In this document: positions 34,780 to 44,129 of the stretch, piece by piece
Layout: each line of letters begins with the position of its first letter
Position numbering within the stretch: position 1 is the first letter of the stretch
NCBI GenBank assembly: GCA_032622095.1
Contig: CP136067.1
Location: 193,280,052 to 193,344,051, forward strand
Length of the DNA: 64,000 nt
Reading direction: 5' to 3'
Origin: Siphonodentalium dalli
Taxonomy: Eukaryota > Mollusca > Scaphopoda > Gadilida > Siphonodentaliidae
Notes under the pieces: model-generated
Seen by the model: only the letters and a program-made list of their open reading frames with translations
Told to the model about the DNA's origin: nothing
The model's database searches: none
Program-made: the position numbers and the translations under genes

Positions 34780-35524
34780 TTAAACTGCGAATCTCATGAC
34801 ATTCCTCGGCACATACACCACATGGATAAAGTATTGACTTTGAAGGCATGTTGTAATTTACTCAGATCAATGATCAGAATGGCGAAATAGAAAATATGAG
34901 ACCTCTATATGGGCATGGATATGACACCATCAACTCATTTAATCATCACTTATATATTGTTTATTCAACCATTTTGGTAAGCCAGAGTAAGCCGCGATCG
35001 CACATCGATAATTAATCAGCAACAATTAAAGGGTCTACCGCGCAGTGCCATATGTTCCCGAAAATTAATTATCACCTATCGCTGATAAACCAAGCAGTAC
35101 CTGTAAATGACGAAATACCAAGCTGAAGTTTTCGCGATCGCCGCACTGTTTTCTAGTTTTACGCTCGCTGTGTCATCAAAAGTCAAATAAAACCACGTCA
35201 TGTTGCATTATTATGGTTTATTTCTTCATTATACACCACAAAACATGCTTTAAGTGTCATTTTCCGTCTTGGTTTTCTTTAGCTTGGTTCTGCTTGGTAT
35301 TTCGACGTTCCGGTTGGTGACACCTATACACATCTTATAACGAAAGAAACTTTTGTATTGCAATTTGTTTACGGTCCCGTGGTTTATTTGGCCAGATCCA
35401 CTAGACTATACTATCTTTCCTCGTGCTTCGCCATTTTGATGCAGCTGGGTTTCAGCGTGGTCGCAACAAAATCCAACGTAATCTGCCAACAATTTGCTTG
35501 TCAATGCAACAAAATTGTTTAATT

Positions 35525-35553
35525 ATGGCGAGAAGACATATTTCATCTACGAA
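35525..35553 (+). other. possible micro-exon with splice donor, duplicated at 41174-41202
   Basis: ATG followed by ARRHISSTK-type codons and then GTGAGT. The 120 bp upstream is less AT-rich than its surroundings. No partner exon found. Because it lies in repeated DNA this is weak. Confidence 0.15.
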
Positions 35554-35761
35554 GTGAGTATTTTTAGTGATTTTACCTCAGTTACTATGTTTGAAAGCGA
35601 TTTTTATTGAACCAAAATGTTTTCTTATTCTCCGCATTAATATTACAGGTCGTGTAATATTTGTCTACTGACAAGCTTGATATAATTAAGTGGGAATGCA
35701 CATGTAGCCGTTAAACTTGGACGGAGTCGCCAAGTTCGCGCGATATACATAACCCGGCCAC

Positions 35762-36190
35762 AGAGTCGTTATTTGGTGAGAATCCGGATTCAGAATCCGA
35801 AGCCGATTACGGGGGCGGGGCTAATTCCCGATTCTAGGTCAGATTTTGAAATCCACGTGGTCTCCGATACTATGTTTAATGTTCTCCCAGCGTCAAACAT
35901 GGCTCATGTATTTGACACAAGTATCATTTGTATCTTATATTTATAAAGTTCATGTTTGTTCAACTTTGTTGTGAAAGTCACGACTTTCTTCTATGTGTAT
36001 ATACACGGCACATAATTAGCTGCCAATCCGACTTAATCGCATCTTTTTTTTCAAGTTAAAGTGTGTTTATTGATGAGGGCAAGCATTTCTAACAGCTCTA
36101 GGTCTCCTGATGTTGTGAAGAACACACGAAACTTGTCAGTTGTACAGGGACGTGTCGACAGGGGTTGATTGTGTGTCTCGACCCCCCCCC
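35762..36190. repeat. partial copy of the element that split the LTR (53012-54885), also at 41412-41838
   Basis: Begins 'agagtcgttatttggtgaga' + 'atccgg', a diverged form of that element's end. It then follows the reverse complement of 54440-54885: 'gacgctgggag'-type, 'tacacggcacataa', 'gcgattaagtcgg' and 'cgtgtcgacaggggttg' are recognisable in inverted order. The far end is missing. Confidence 0.7.
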
Positions 36191-36419
36191 CCTAAATTCA
36201 CCTCTAAAATTGAGACTTCATTTCACAAGACTATTCCTAATATTTTAAATACTAGAGAGAAATGAAGGATTTTCCAGTCCTGTAACCAGGATAGTAAAAT
36301 CTCCAAAATAGTTTTGATAATGGAAGGACTTGTTGATTTTAAAATGTTGATCAAAGTAGACACCCCCTCCCCTGTCCCTGGTATAAGTTAAAGCTGTTTG
36401 GAAAAATAGTCAGTTTTAA

Positions 36420-36899
36420 AGGTACTCAATCCGAACAGAGGGTCCCCATCTCAACAGATTCCAACAACAACAATCCGATCAGAGGGTCCTATATTACTAT
36501 TTCTTTGGCTTTGGGGGTAAAAAATATTTGATTCGAGTCGAGGAACCCATCAAACAAAGCTCAGAGTTATTAGATATTGATTTTTGAAATTTGTTATTTA
36601 CTCGAGATGAGTACTAATAATTGCATTCAACTGCAGTAATCTGCTCGGGATGTGTACACCAAAATCTATTCAAACAGACAAGGATGGATAACTCTAAAAT
36701 CAAGTGGTAATAATAACGCAATTTTGACTGAGTTCTGGGCCAGAAAGTATTCCCGATAATGAAAAATAATAGATTTTAAAAATCGATATCTAACAAATCT
36801 GAGCTTTGATGGGTGACTTCCTCGACTCGGATCAAATATTTTTGACCCCCGAAGCCATTGAAATAGTAATTGAGAGGAGTTTTATCGGATTCAGTACCT
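36420..36899. mobile_element. TTAA-type MITE, copy 2 (junction of tandem duplication)
   Basis: TTAA at 36416-36419 and 36900-36903. Same ends as copy 1, but with the insertion 'aataattgcattcaactgcag' in the middle, which is also in copy 3 and absent from copy 1. It is the boundary between the two tandem units. Confidence 0.85.
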
Positions 36900-37226
36900 T
36901 TAAACTGCGAATCTCATGACATTCCTCGGCACATACACCACATGGATAAAGTATTGACTTTGAAGGCATGTTGTAATTTACTCAGATCAATGATCAGAAT
37001 GGCGAAATAGAAAATATGAGACCTCTATATGGGCATGGATATGACACCATCAACTGTTGTTGAGTTGTTTCCGGCCGAAGGCCGGGTAGGATGTTCGGAC
37101 TGCATTTTGCACGTCCCTTCACCCTTTCTTGGCTTTTCGATGGAGATCGATCTTGTTGCTGTCGTAGTTACTGTGGTTGGAGGCAAGGCGGCGGAAGCGT
37201 GGTGGGTGAGTCTGGTGCTGTCGAGG

Positions 37227-40013
37227 TTATGTTGGTCTGTCTGTTTCGTCTAGTTGGAGGATGGACTTCGTCTTTTTCGTGGTGAGTAGGTGGTTTCTAA
37301 CTTTGAGTTCCAGGAGGAGTGGGCTGTTGTCTAGTCGGGCTAATGTCATGTTTCTGAGTTCCATCAGTCTTTGCTTGATTGTAGGTATATTCGCTGCGTC
37401 GTGGAGGGCGTTGATCGGTGTCCATGGTGGTTGGCGGAGTGCGATGCGGAGAGCTTTGTTCTGGACTTTCTGTAGTTTTTCGATGTAGGTCTTTGGAGCT
37501 GCTATGAGGATGGCGGCACCATACTCCATGACTGGTCGGACGAAGATTTTGTAGAGGTCGATGAGTGTTTGGCTGTCGGTTCCCCAGTCTGTACCCAGGA
37601 GGCATCTTAGTAGGTTGGTTCTTTTTCGGGCTTTGTCGGCTATCTTGTTGATGTGTGAGTTGAAGGTCATCTTTTGGTCTAAGGTTATTCCTAGTAGGAT
37701 TGCTTGGTCGGATGGTTTGATTGTCTCGTTGTCGATCTTGATGTTGATGGACTGTGTTTTCCTTCGTCTGTGGAATAGGATGAGTTGGGTCTTCTTCGCG
37801 TTGAGTTTAATTCTCCATTTTGAGCACCATGTTGATAGGTCGTTGAGTGTCTTTTGCAGTCGTTTCTGTAGGATCTGGGGGTTTGTGTGTGAAGTCCAGA
37901 GTCCTAGGTCGTCGGCAAACTGTGATATTTCAACGTTGTTGTGTCTGTCTATAGGTATGTCGTTGGCGTAGATTAGAAAGAGGAGCGGGCTTAGTACTGA
38001 TCCTTGGGGTGTTCCGGCTCGTAGGTAGACTGGGTTTGATGTTTCGTTGTTAATGCGGACGCTGAGTTGACGGTCTTGTAGAAATGAGGAGACAAGGCGT
38101 GTGTATTTTCTTGCGATGTTGAGATGGCTGATTTTGTAGCGGAGGCCGTCGTGCCATACGGAGTCGAAGGCTTTTTCTACGTCTAGGAATACTGCGGCTG
38201 TTGTCCAATTCTTGCCTAGGGATAGTCGTGCGTCTTCTGCTAGTCGGATGATGTGTTCCATGCCTTCTTTCCCTTGTCGGTAACCGCGCTGCCATGGGTT
38301 GAAGAAGTTGGATGATTCTAGATGTTCACGTAGTCTGTTGCTGATGATTCTCTCGAAGAGTTTTCCGGTACACTGCAGGAGGCTGATGGGTCGGTAGTTG
38401 TTGGGGATCGAGCGGTCTTTGTCTGGCTTGGGTATCATTACTCCGACGGCCGTTTTCCATGCTGTTGGGAAGTAACCAATAGTTAGGCACGCGTTGAATA
38501 GGATGACCAGTCTAGCGAAGAAGGCGGGTGGTGCTTGTCGTAGGATCGAGTAGGTGATGTTGTCGTTGCCTGGTGCTGAGTTGTTTTTTCCTTTCTTTAG
38601 GTTTGATGCGATCTCGTCTTGTGTGATGGGCGCTGCTATGGGAAAGACTTCGTCTTCGTTGTTAATGTTGTCTAGTGGTTTGAAGAGGTCTGGGTTGTCT
38701 TTGATGTGGTTCTCAACGGTTATTTTGAAGTTGTCGTCGTAGGCTGGGCCTTGGTGGGTGTTGTGAATTTTTTGTAGATTGTCTGCGAACGTTTCAGCTT
38801 TTTCGCGGTCTCCTGAAGTCATGATTCCGTCTGCTTTCTTGATGGGTTTCTCTGTATTATTGTTGGTTGTTCCGGTGCCTGTGAGAGTTTTGAAGGTCTT
38901 CCAGAAGTGTTTGGTCATTTTCTTGTCGCCGAGTTCTGTCGTTGCTCGCTTCCAGGATTCTTGCTTTTCTGTTTTCACTGCTGCTTTTACCTGCTTGTTC
39001 ATGTTGTTATATAATTGTCTGTAGTGGGCGTCATTTGGGTTCTTCTGTTGTAGTCTTCGGAGCTTGCGTTTTAGACGGATCATGTTGAGGGTTTCAGGAG
39101 AGACACGCCATGCTGTGATGTTGACTGGCTGTTTTGGGCATGCTATGTCTAGGGCTGAGTCGATGGTCTGCGAGAGATGCTGGCATGTAGTGTTGATGTC
39201 GGTTGTTGATGTGATGGATGTTTTGTCGATGTTGTCTGTGATGTGTTGACGAAATAGATCCCAGTTGGCTTTGTTGAAGTTGCGTCGGAGGGTTTTCTGG
39301 TGGCGATCAGCAGTGGCGTTGCTGATCTTGATGTGGACGGGTAGATGGTCGCTGGAGACGTCGTCACCTACTTGGCACAGGAATCCTTTCGTTGTGATGG
39401 ATGGGGTGGCGATGGCTAAGTCGAGGATGTCCCATTCGTTGGTTGCAGCATGGTAGTGTGTAGGTTCGTCTTTGTTGTTGAGTATGAGTAGATCTTGGTC
39501 TTCGATGATGTCGAACATTCGGTCGCCGTTGCTGTTGGTCCGTTTGCATCCGTAGAAGGTGTGTTTCGCGTTGTAGTCTCCGATGAATATGCATTGTCGA
39601 TGTGTAGATGTGAAGTGGTGGAAGGAGGCGTTGCTGAGTTCTGTGAGTGGTGGGTTGTAGGTAGCGACAATGGCAGTCTTGATGCCACGAACGGTGACTT
39701 CGACTGCCAAGGTTTCTTCGTCTAAGTCGTCGGTGTTTAGTATGGCATGTTTCAGTTCTTTGTGGATGAGTAGAGCAACCCCTCCTCCGTGGGTGTTCCG
39801 GTCCCTGCGCGCAATTTTGTAGTTCGTGAAACTAATCCGGCTATCGTCGTTGAGCTTGGTTTCGTTAATGGCGATTATGTCTGGTTGGGTGTCGGTGATG
39901 TATTCTTGTAGAATTTGTCGCTTTGTAGTTAATCCGTTGATGTTGATGTGGAGCAGGTGTAAGAGGCAATCAGGAGCTTTCTTGTATTTCGTGGTGTGAG
40001 TCGTGTCTGCCAT
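37227..40013 (-). CDS. retrotransposon ORF2: endonuclease and reverse transcriptase (928 aa, intact)
   Basis: The N-terminal apurinic/apyrimidinic-type endonuclease shows N26 in HININGL, catalytic E51 in INETKL, GDYNAKH at 145-151, DLA at 198-200 and the terminal SDH at 221-223. The reverse transcriptase follows with NNYRPISLL (538-546), motif A FLDVEKAFDSVW (D611), GTPQGSVLSPLL (667-678) and the catalytic FADD (699-702). The C-terminal region after about residue 760 has no RNase H motif that I can see. All expected catalytic residues are present and there is no stop, so this is a young insertion. The start is taken at 40013 because it lies 42 bp after the ORF1 stop. Plus-strand ORFs opposite it are shadows. 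Confidence 0.93.
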   Translation of the reverse strand: MADTTHTTKYKKAPDCLLHLLHININGLTTKRQILQEYITDTQPDIIAINETKLNDDSRISFTNYKIARRDRNTHGGGVALLIHKELKHAILNTDDLDEETLAVEVTVRGIKTAIVATYNPPLTELSNASFHHFTSTHRQCIFIGDYNAKHTFYGCKRTNSNGDRMFDIIEDQDLLILNNKDEPTHYHAATNEWDILDLAIATPSITTKGFLCQVGDDVSSDHLPVHIKISNATADRHQKTLRRNFNKANWDLFRQHITDNIDKTSITSTTDINTTCQHLSQTIDSALDIACPKQPVNITAWRVSPETLNMIRLKRKLRRLQQKNPNDAHYRQLYNNMNKQVKAAVKTEKQESWKRATTELGDKKMTKHFWKTFKTLTGTGTTNNNTEKPIKKADGIMTSGDREKAETFADNLQKIHNTHQGPAYDDNFKITVENHIKDNPDLFKPLDNINNEDEVFPIAAPITQDEIASNLKKGKNNSAPGNDNITYSILRQAPPAFFARLVILFNACLTIGYFPTAWKTAVGVMIPKPDKDRSIPNNYRPISLLQCTGKLFERIISNRLREHLESSNFFNPWQRGYRQGKEGMEHIIRLAEDARLSLGKNWTTAAVFLDVEKAFDSVWHDGLRYKISHLNIARKYTRLVSSFLQDRQLSVRINNETSNPVYLRAGTPQGSVLSPLLFLIYANDIPIDRHNNVEISQFADDLGLWTSHTNPQILQKRLQKTLNDLSTWCSKWRIKLNAKKTQLILFHRRRKTQSINIKIDNETIKPSDQAILLGITLDQKMTFNSHINKIADKARKRTNLLRCLLGTDWGTDSQTLIDLYKIFVRPVMEYGAAILIAAPKTYIEKLQKVQNKALRIALRQPPWTPINALHDAANIPTIKQRLMELRNMTLARLDNSPLLLELKVRNHLLTTKKTKSILQLDETDRPT

Positions 40014-40055
40014 TGTAGGTGTGAAGATTGGAAGCTGTTAAGTGTCGGTGTTGTT

Positions 40056-40578
40056 TTAACGTCTGAATGTGAACTGTTGTATGGCTTCTGCGCTGAGCTG
40101 GGTTCGGTAGAAGGTGTTGACAGCTTCGCTGACGTGTTGACTGACGCTTCTGTTGACATCTTGTTTGGATTCATCTGACGCATTGAGGACTTTTACAATT
40201 GTTGATGTGATGACAGCGGCGAGTTTCAGGGTATCGGTTATTTCGGCGGGTTTCGATGTGGCTGCTGCGTAGGAAATTCTTTTTGTTTCTTTGGTCGTTA
40301 CTTCCTGTCGATATGCGTGGCATCCTTTGTAGGCTGAGTGGTGGTCGTTGTTGCAGTTTGCACATTTTCGGATGGTGCTTGTACAATCTTGGTGTTTGTG
40401 GTTACCGGAACAGTTCTTGCATATGTCGTCTTTGTTCTTGCAAAATTCAGCCGTGTGGTTAAACTTTTGGCACTTGTAGCATTGGGTTACATGAGGTTCC
40501 TTCTTGAAGTCGATAACTTTGAATTTGTTGAGGTTTGCTCCCAGTCTCACTCCGTTCATGACTCGTTTCTTTGTGTCC
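40056..40578 (-). CDS. retrotransposon ORF1, C-terminal part (nucleic-acid-binding, three zinc knuckles)
   Basis: The reading frame is open from the truncated 5' edge (DTKKRVMNGVRLG...) to a stop at 40056; the Met at 40559 is internal, not the true start. Three zinc-knuckle motifs follow one another: CYKCQKFNHTAEFC, CKNCSGNHKHQDC and CANCNNDHHSAYKGC. The rest is a polar tail. In Jockey/I-type elements ORF1 binds element RNA and helps form the transport particle. The N-terminal RNA-binding portion is missing, so this copy could not supply the protein. Confidence 0.85.
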
Positions 40579-42071
40579 TCAACTCATTTAATCATCACTT
40601 ATATATTGTTTATTCAACCATTTTGGTAAGCCAGAGTAAGCCGCGATCGCACATCGATAATTAATCAGCAACAATTAAAGGGTCTACCGCGCAGTGCCAT
40701 ATGTTCCCGAAAATTAATTATCACCTATCGCTGATAAACCAAGCAGTACCTGTAAATGACGAAATACCAAGCTGAAGTTTTCGCGATCGCCGCACTGTTT
40801 TCTAGTTTTACGCTCGCTGTGTCATCAAAAGTCAAATAAAACCACGTCATGTTGCATTATTATGGTTTATTTCTTCATTATACACCACAAAACATGCTTT
40901 AAGTGTCATTTTCCGTCTTGGTTTTCTTTAGCTTGGTTCTGCTTGGTATTTCGACGTTCCGGTTGGTGACACCTATACACATCTTATAACGAAAGAAACT
41001 TTTGTATTGCAATTTGTTTACGGTCCCGTGGTTTATTTGGCCAGATCCACTAGACTATACTATCTTTCCTCGTGCTTCGCCATTTTGATGCAGCTGGGTT
41101 TCAGCGTGGTCGCAACAAAATCCAACGTAATCTGCCAACAATTTGCTTGTCAATGCAACAAAATTGTTTAATTATGGCGAGAAGACATATTTCATCTACG
41201 AAGTGAGTATTTTTAGTGATTTTACCTCAGTTACTATGTTTGAAAGCGATTTTTATTGAACCAAAATGTTTTCTTATTCTCCGCATTAATATTACAGGTC
41301 GTGTAATATTTGTCTACTGACAAGCTTGATATAATTAAGTGGGAATGCACATGTAGCCGTTAAACTTGGACGGAGTCGCCAAGTTCGCGCGATATACATA
41401 ACCCGGCCACAGAGTCGTTATTTGGTGAGAATCCGGATTCAGAATCCGAAGCCGATTACGGGGGCGGGGCTAATTCCCGATTCTAGGTCAGATTTTGAAA
41501 TCCACGTGGTCTCCGATACTATGTTTAATGTTCTCCCAGCGTCAAACATGGCTCATGTATTTGACACAAGTATCATTTGTATCTTATATTTATAAAGTTC
41601 ATGTTTGTTCAACTTTGTTGTGAAAGTCACGACTTTCTTCTATGTGTATATACACGGCACATAATTAGCTGCCAATCCGACTTAATCGCATCTTTTTTTT
41701 CAAGTTAAAGTGTGTTTATTGATGAGGGCAAGCATTTCTAACAGCTCTAGGTCTCCTGATGTTGTGAAGAACACACGAAACTTGTCAGTTGTACAGGGAC
41801 GTGTCGACAGGGGTTGATTGTGTGTCTCGACCCCCCCCCCCCCCTAAATTCACCTCTAAAATTGAGACTTCATTTCACAAGACTATTCCTAATATTTTAA
41901 ATACTAGAGAGAAATGAAGGATTTTCCAGTCCTGTAACCAGGATAGTAAAATCTCCAAAATAGTTTTGATAATGGAAGGACTTGTTGATTTTAAAATGTT
42001 GATCAAAGTAGACACCCCCTCCCCTGTCCCTGGTATAAGTTAAAGCTGTTTGGAAAAATAGTCAGTTTTAA

Positions 42072-42551
42072 AGGTACTCAATCCGAACAGAGGGTCCCCA
42101 TCTCAACAGATTCCAACAACAACAATCCGATCAGAGGGTCCTATATTACTATTTCTTTGGCTTTGGGGGTAAAAAATATTTGATTCGAGTCGAGGAACCC
42201 ATCAAACAAAGCTCAGAGTTATTAGATATTGATTTTTGAAATTTGTTATTTACTCGAGATGAGTACTAATAATTGCATTCAACTGCAGTAATCTGCTCGG
42301 GATGTGTACACCAAAATCTATTCAAACAGACAAGGATGGATAACTCTAAAATCAAGTGGTAATAATAACGCAATTTTGACTGAGTTCTGGGCCAGAAAGT
42401 ATTCCCGATAATGAAAAATAATAGATTTTAAAAATCGATATCTAACAAATCTGAGCTTTGATGGGTGACTTCCTCGACTCGGATCAAATATTTTTGACCC
42501 CCGAAGCCATTGAAATAGTAATTGAGAGGAGTTTTATCGGATTCAGTACCT
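42072..42551. mobile_element. TTAA-type MITE, copy 3 (right edge of tandem duplication)
   Basis: TTAA at 42068-42071 and 42552-42555. By eye it is essentially identical to copy 2, including the internal 'aataattgcattcaactg' block. The ORF at 42458-42658 crosses its right end and is not a gene. Confidence 0.85.
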
Positions 42552-42556
42552 TTAAG

Positions 42557-43065
42557 TACACTGGGGAAATTGATTCAGGTACATTCCACTCTTTAAAATA
42601 TTTACAGCTACTCACAAAAAGAGAAATGCTCTTCATTATTCTTGTGTCAATGACATAATATGTTGCTGTTTGTCAACTGCAGCATTTTCATTGGCTAAGA
42701 ATCAAATATATGCATCGCAGGAAATGGGATAGTTTGCTGATCAGTTAATTGATGAACGCCATTTTAATTCGCAGCAGGCAAAATCAAACTTCTTCCTTTT
42801 TGTTTATGATCCAAGATAGCCTTAGCCTTTCTCTTCCTATAACAAGTTTTATATAGTTTCATGGGTATAAAATAATATGAATCAAAGACGGTTGAAAGAC
42901 CCCTGTCTGGAAGAGCTTCGATAAGTTATTATTGATTTAATTTTGAATTTTCTGGTATAATGTATATACATGAATCAATTTGGGACATTTCATAGCTCGT
43001 GTTTGTTCCGTGCATAGCATGGGCTTAATTCTATCTAAAAAAAAATAGTATCGAAAAACATCATT
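42557..43065. other. no supported feature
   Basis: AT-rich sequence right of the tandem duplication with no ORF of interest and no repeat match that I noticed. Confidence 0.4.
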
Positions 43066-43069
43066 AACC

Positions 43070-43535
43070 CTTCACGTCGTGAGCTGTGCTGGTACAGCAT
43101 TAAAGTTCCTGTGCCAGTGCATTATCTTATATTATATTTGCGACTGTGAGCCTTGCATATATAAGAGAATGCTCTGGTTTACAAGGTCAAGGTAAATATT
43201 GTTAGGCCTATGTATTCTTTTTATGCAGTAATGCTCTAAATAATCGACTTCTTAACCACAGCAGAATTATGGGTAACTTTTCAGGATTTAGTCGGAAATT
43301 GGCTTGTTGCCATTCATCAGAAAGCTCTCCCTGAGAGCTTTCCGATGAATGGCAACAAGCCATATTTCCGCCTAAATCCTCAAAAGTTACCCATAATTCT
43401 GCTGTGGTTAAGGGGTCGATTAATTAGAGCATTACTGTATATGCAAGGCTCCTGATGGGAGACTGGCATACATAACAGAACGCATTTACGGTACAGAGTT
43501 TTCACAAAATTTCAGGAAGCTCCAGTCATGGAAGG
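43070..43535. repeat. dispersed 'tgcattctcttatat' hairpin repeat, copy 3, interrupted
   Basis: Shows the same 5' lead ('aacccttcacg', 'tgctggtacagcattaaag'), the 'atataagagaatgc' core and the 3' 'aggaagctccagtcatgg' as the other copies. It is split by the palindromic element at 43227-43436. Confidence 0.6.
43227..43436. mobile_element. ~210-bp palindromic MITE, probable TA target
   Basis: An almost perfect hairpin: 'cagtaatgctct', 'accacagcagaattatggg', 'ggcttgttgccattcat' and 'gagagctttc' are mirrored with a loop of a few bases. The flank reads '...ttttTA|tgcagtaatg ... cattactg|TAtatgc'. A TA duplication fits Tc1/mariner-type insertion, though TAT (3 bp) is also possible. It is nested in the older hairpin repeat. 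Confidence 0.8.
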
Positions 43536-43729
43536 GTTCGATGATAGAAGCGTTTCCATACAGGTGTCTTTGACTCATGCATGTATCTATCATTTTATAC
43601 CCTGGCAACTATATAAAATGTGGCTTATTTTTTTATTTATATTTTACTCGTATTAATGACATCCATACATATTGCGCGTTTAGGTCTGCAGTTGTTTGGT
43701 AAATTCCGCCATTTTCAATGATGATGTGC

Positions 43730-44098
43730 TACGGCATCTTCCCTCCCCTGAGCAGTTATTGGCTACCGCAACGCAGAAGACGGGTGCAATACGGCACCCA
43801 CACTAAAACTGCAAAAGGCGTCTTTGCTCAAACAAAAAGTTACAGTAGACTAGACTATGTCTAGTAAGTTACACTGCAATAGGCCATAGTCGAACTGAGA
43901 TGGTAAAAGATGTAAATAAACCTTAAAATAGTTAAATAAAATAGTTCAATATTGAACCAACAATTACATTATTACAGTCGCCATTAGAATTTTGTGAAGA
44001 GGGATGGGTGCGAATTTTAGCACCTGTGAATTGAAAAGTACAATTGCTACGGGTGCGAGAGCAATCACTCCCGTCTCCTGGGAAGGACTGATCATCTC
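43730..44098. repeat. dispersed ~350-bp inverted-terminus repeat, copy 2
   Basis: Matches 6049-6403 in motif order: 'gcagaagacgggtgc', 'ttcaatattgaa', 'gacaagagggatggg'-type (here 'gaagagggatgggtgcg'), 'ttttagcacctgtgaattga' and 'tctcctgggaaggactg'. Confidence 0.55.
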
Positions 44099-44129
44099 CC
44101 CTGTCTGAATGTTTCTTACTTTCACATGT

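Larger units (their letters stand above)
32982..35325. repeat. inverted-repeat complex, ~130-bp outer arms
   Basis: The left arm 32985-33118 ('gtcgaaataccaagcag', 'gaaaatgacacttaaagc', 'gtataatgaagaaataaacc', 'aacatgacgtggtttta') is repeated inverted at 35195-35312. A second inverted pair lies inside: 34125-34235 ('gcggcgatcgcgaaaa', 'acaggtactgcttggttta') and 35055-35170. 33120-33180 is also repeated directly at 34045-34115 ('acgccacctgtggtgt', 'gcgtggtggacagggcgaatg'). This looks like a foldback transposon whose arm was internally rearranged. The right arm has been carried into the tandem duplication and recurs at 40700-40960. Confidence 0.7.
37056..40578 (-). mobile_element. non-LTR retrotransposon (Jockey/I-like), 5'-truncated, TSD tcaact
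   Basis: A 3.52-kb insertion in minus orientation in unit 2 of the tandem duplication. The 6-bp TCAACT is duplicated at 37050-37055 and 40579-40584, and unit 1 shows the same site empty at 34930-34935. It carries the 3' part of ORF1 and a complete ORF2, separated by about 42 bp. The 3' UTR is about 170 bp and ends in 'ggccttcggcc' (a hairpin) followed by 'caactcaacaac', without poly-A. 5' truncation within ORF1 is typical of incomplete target-primed reverse transcription. Clade assignment rests on ORF1 having three zinc knuckles and on the apurinic-type endonuclease. Confidence 0.92.
34311..42071. repeat. tandem duplication of a ~2.1-kb MITE-bounded unit
   Basis: Unit 1 is 34311-36419 and unit 2 is 36420-42071. 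After removing the retrotransposon at 37056-40578 and its 6-bp TSD, unit 2 is about 2.12 kb. The two are near-identical over their whole length; for example an ATG at 35525 corresponds to 41174, a constant offset of 5649. Visible differences are a shorter C-run at 36182 than at 41831, and the MITE insertion described above. Unit ends coincide with MITE ends, pointing to unequal crossing-over between MITEs. Confidence 0.9.

Noticed and set aside
37261-39725. Series of plus-strand ORFs opposite the retrotransposon (for example 37561-37971, 38779-39024, 39495-39725)
   Set aside because: They lie antisense to an intact 928-codon endonuclease/RT gene and vanish as products of its codon usage.
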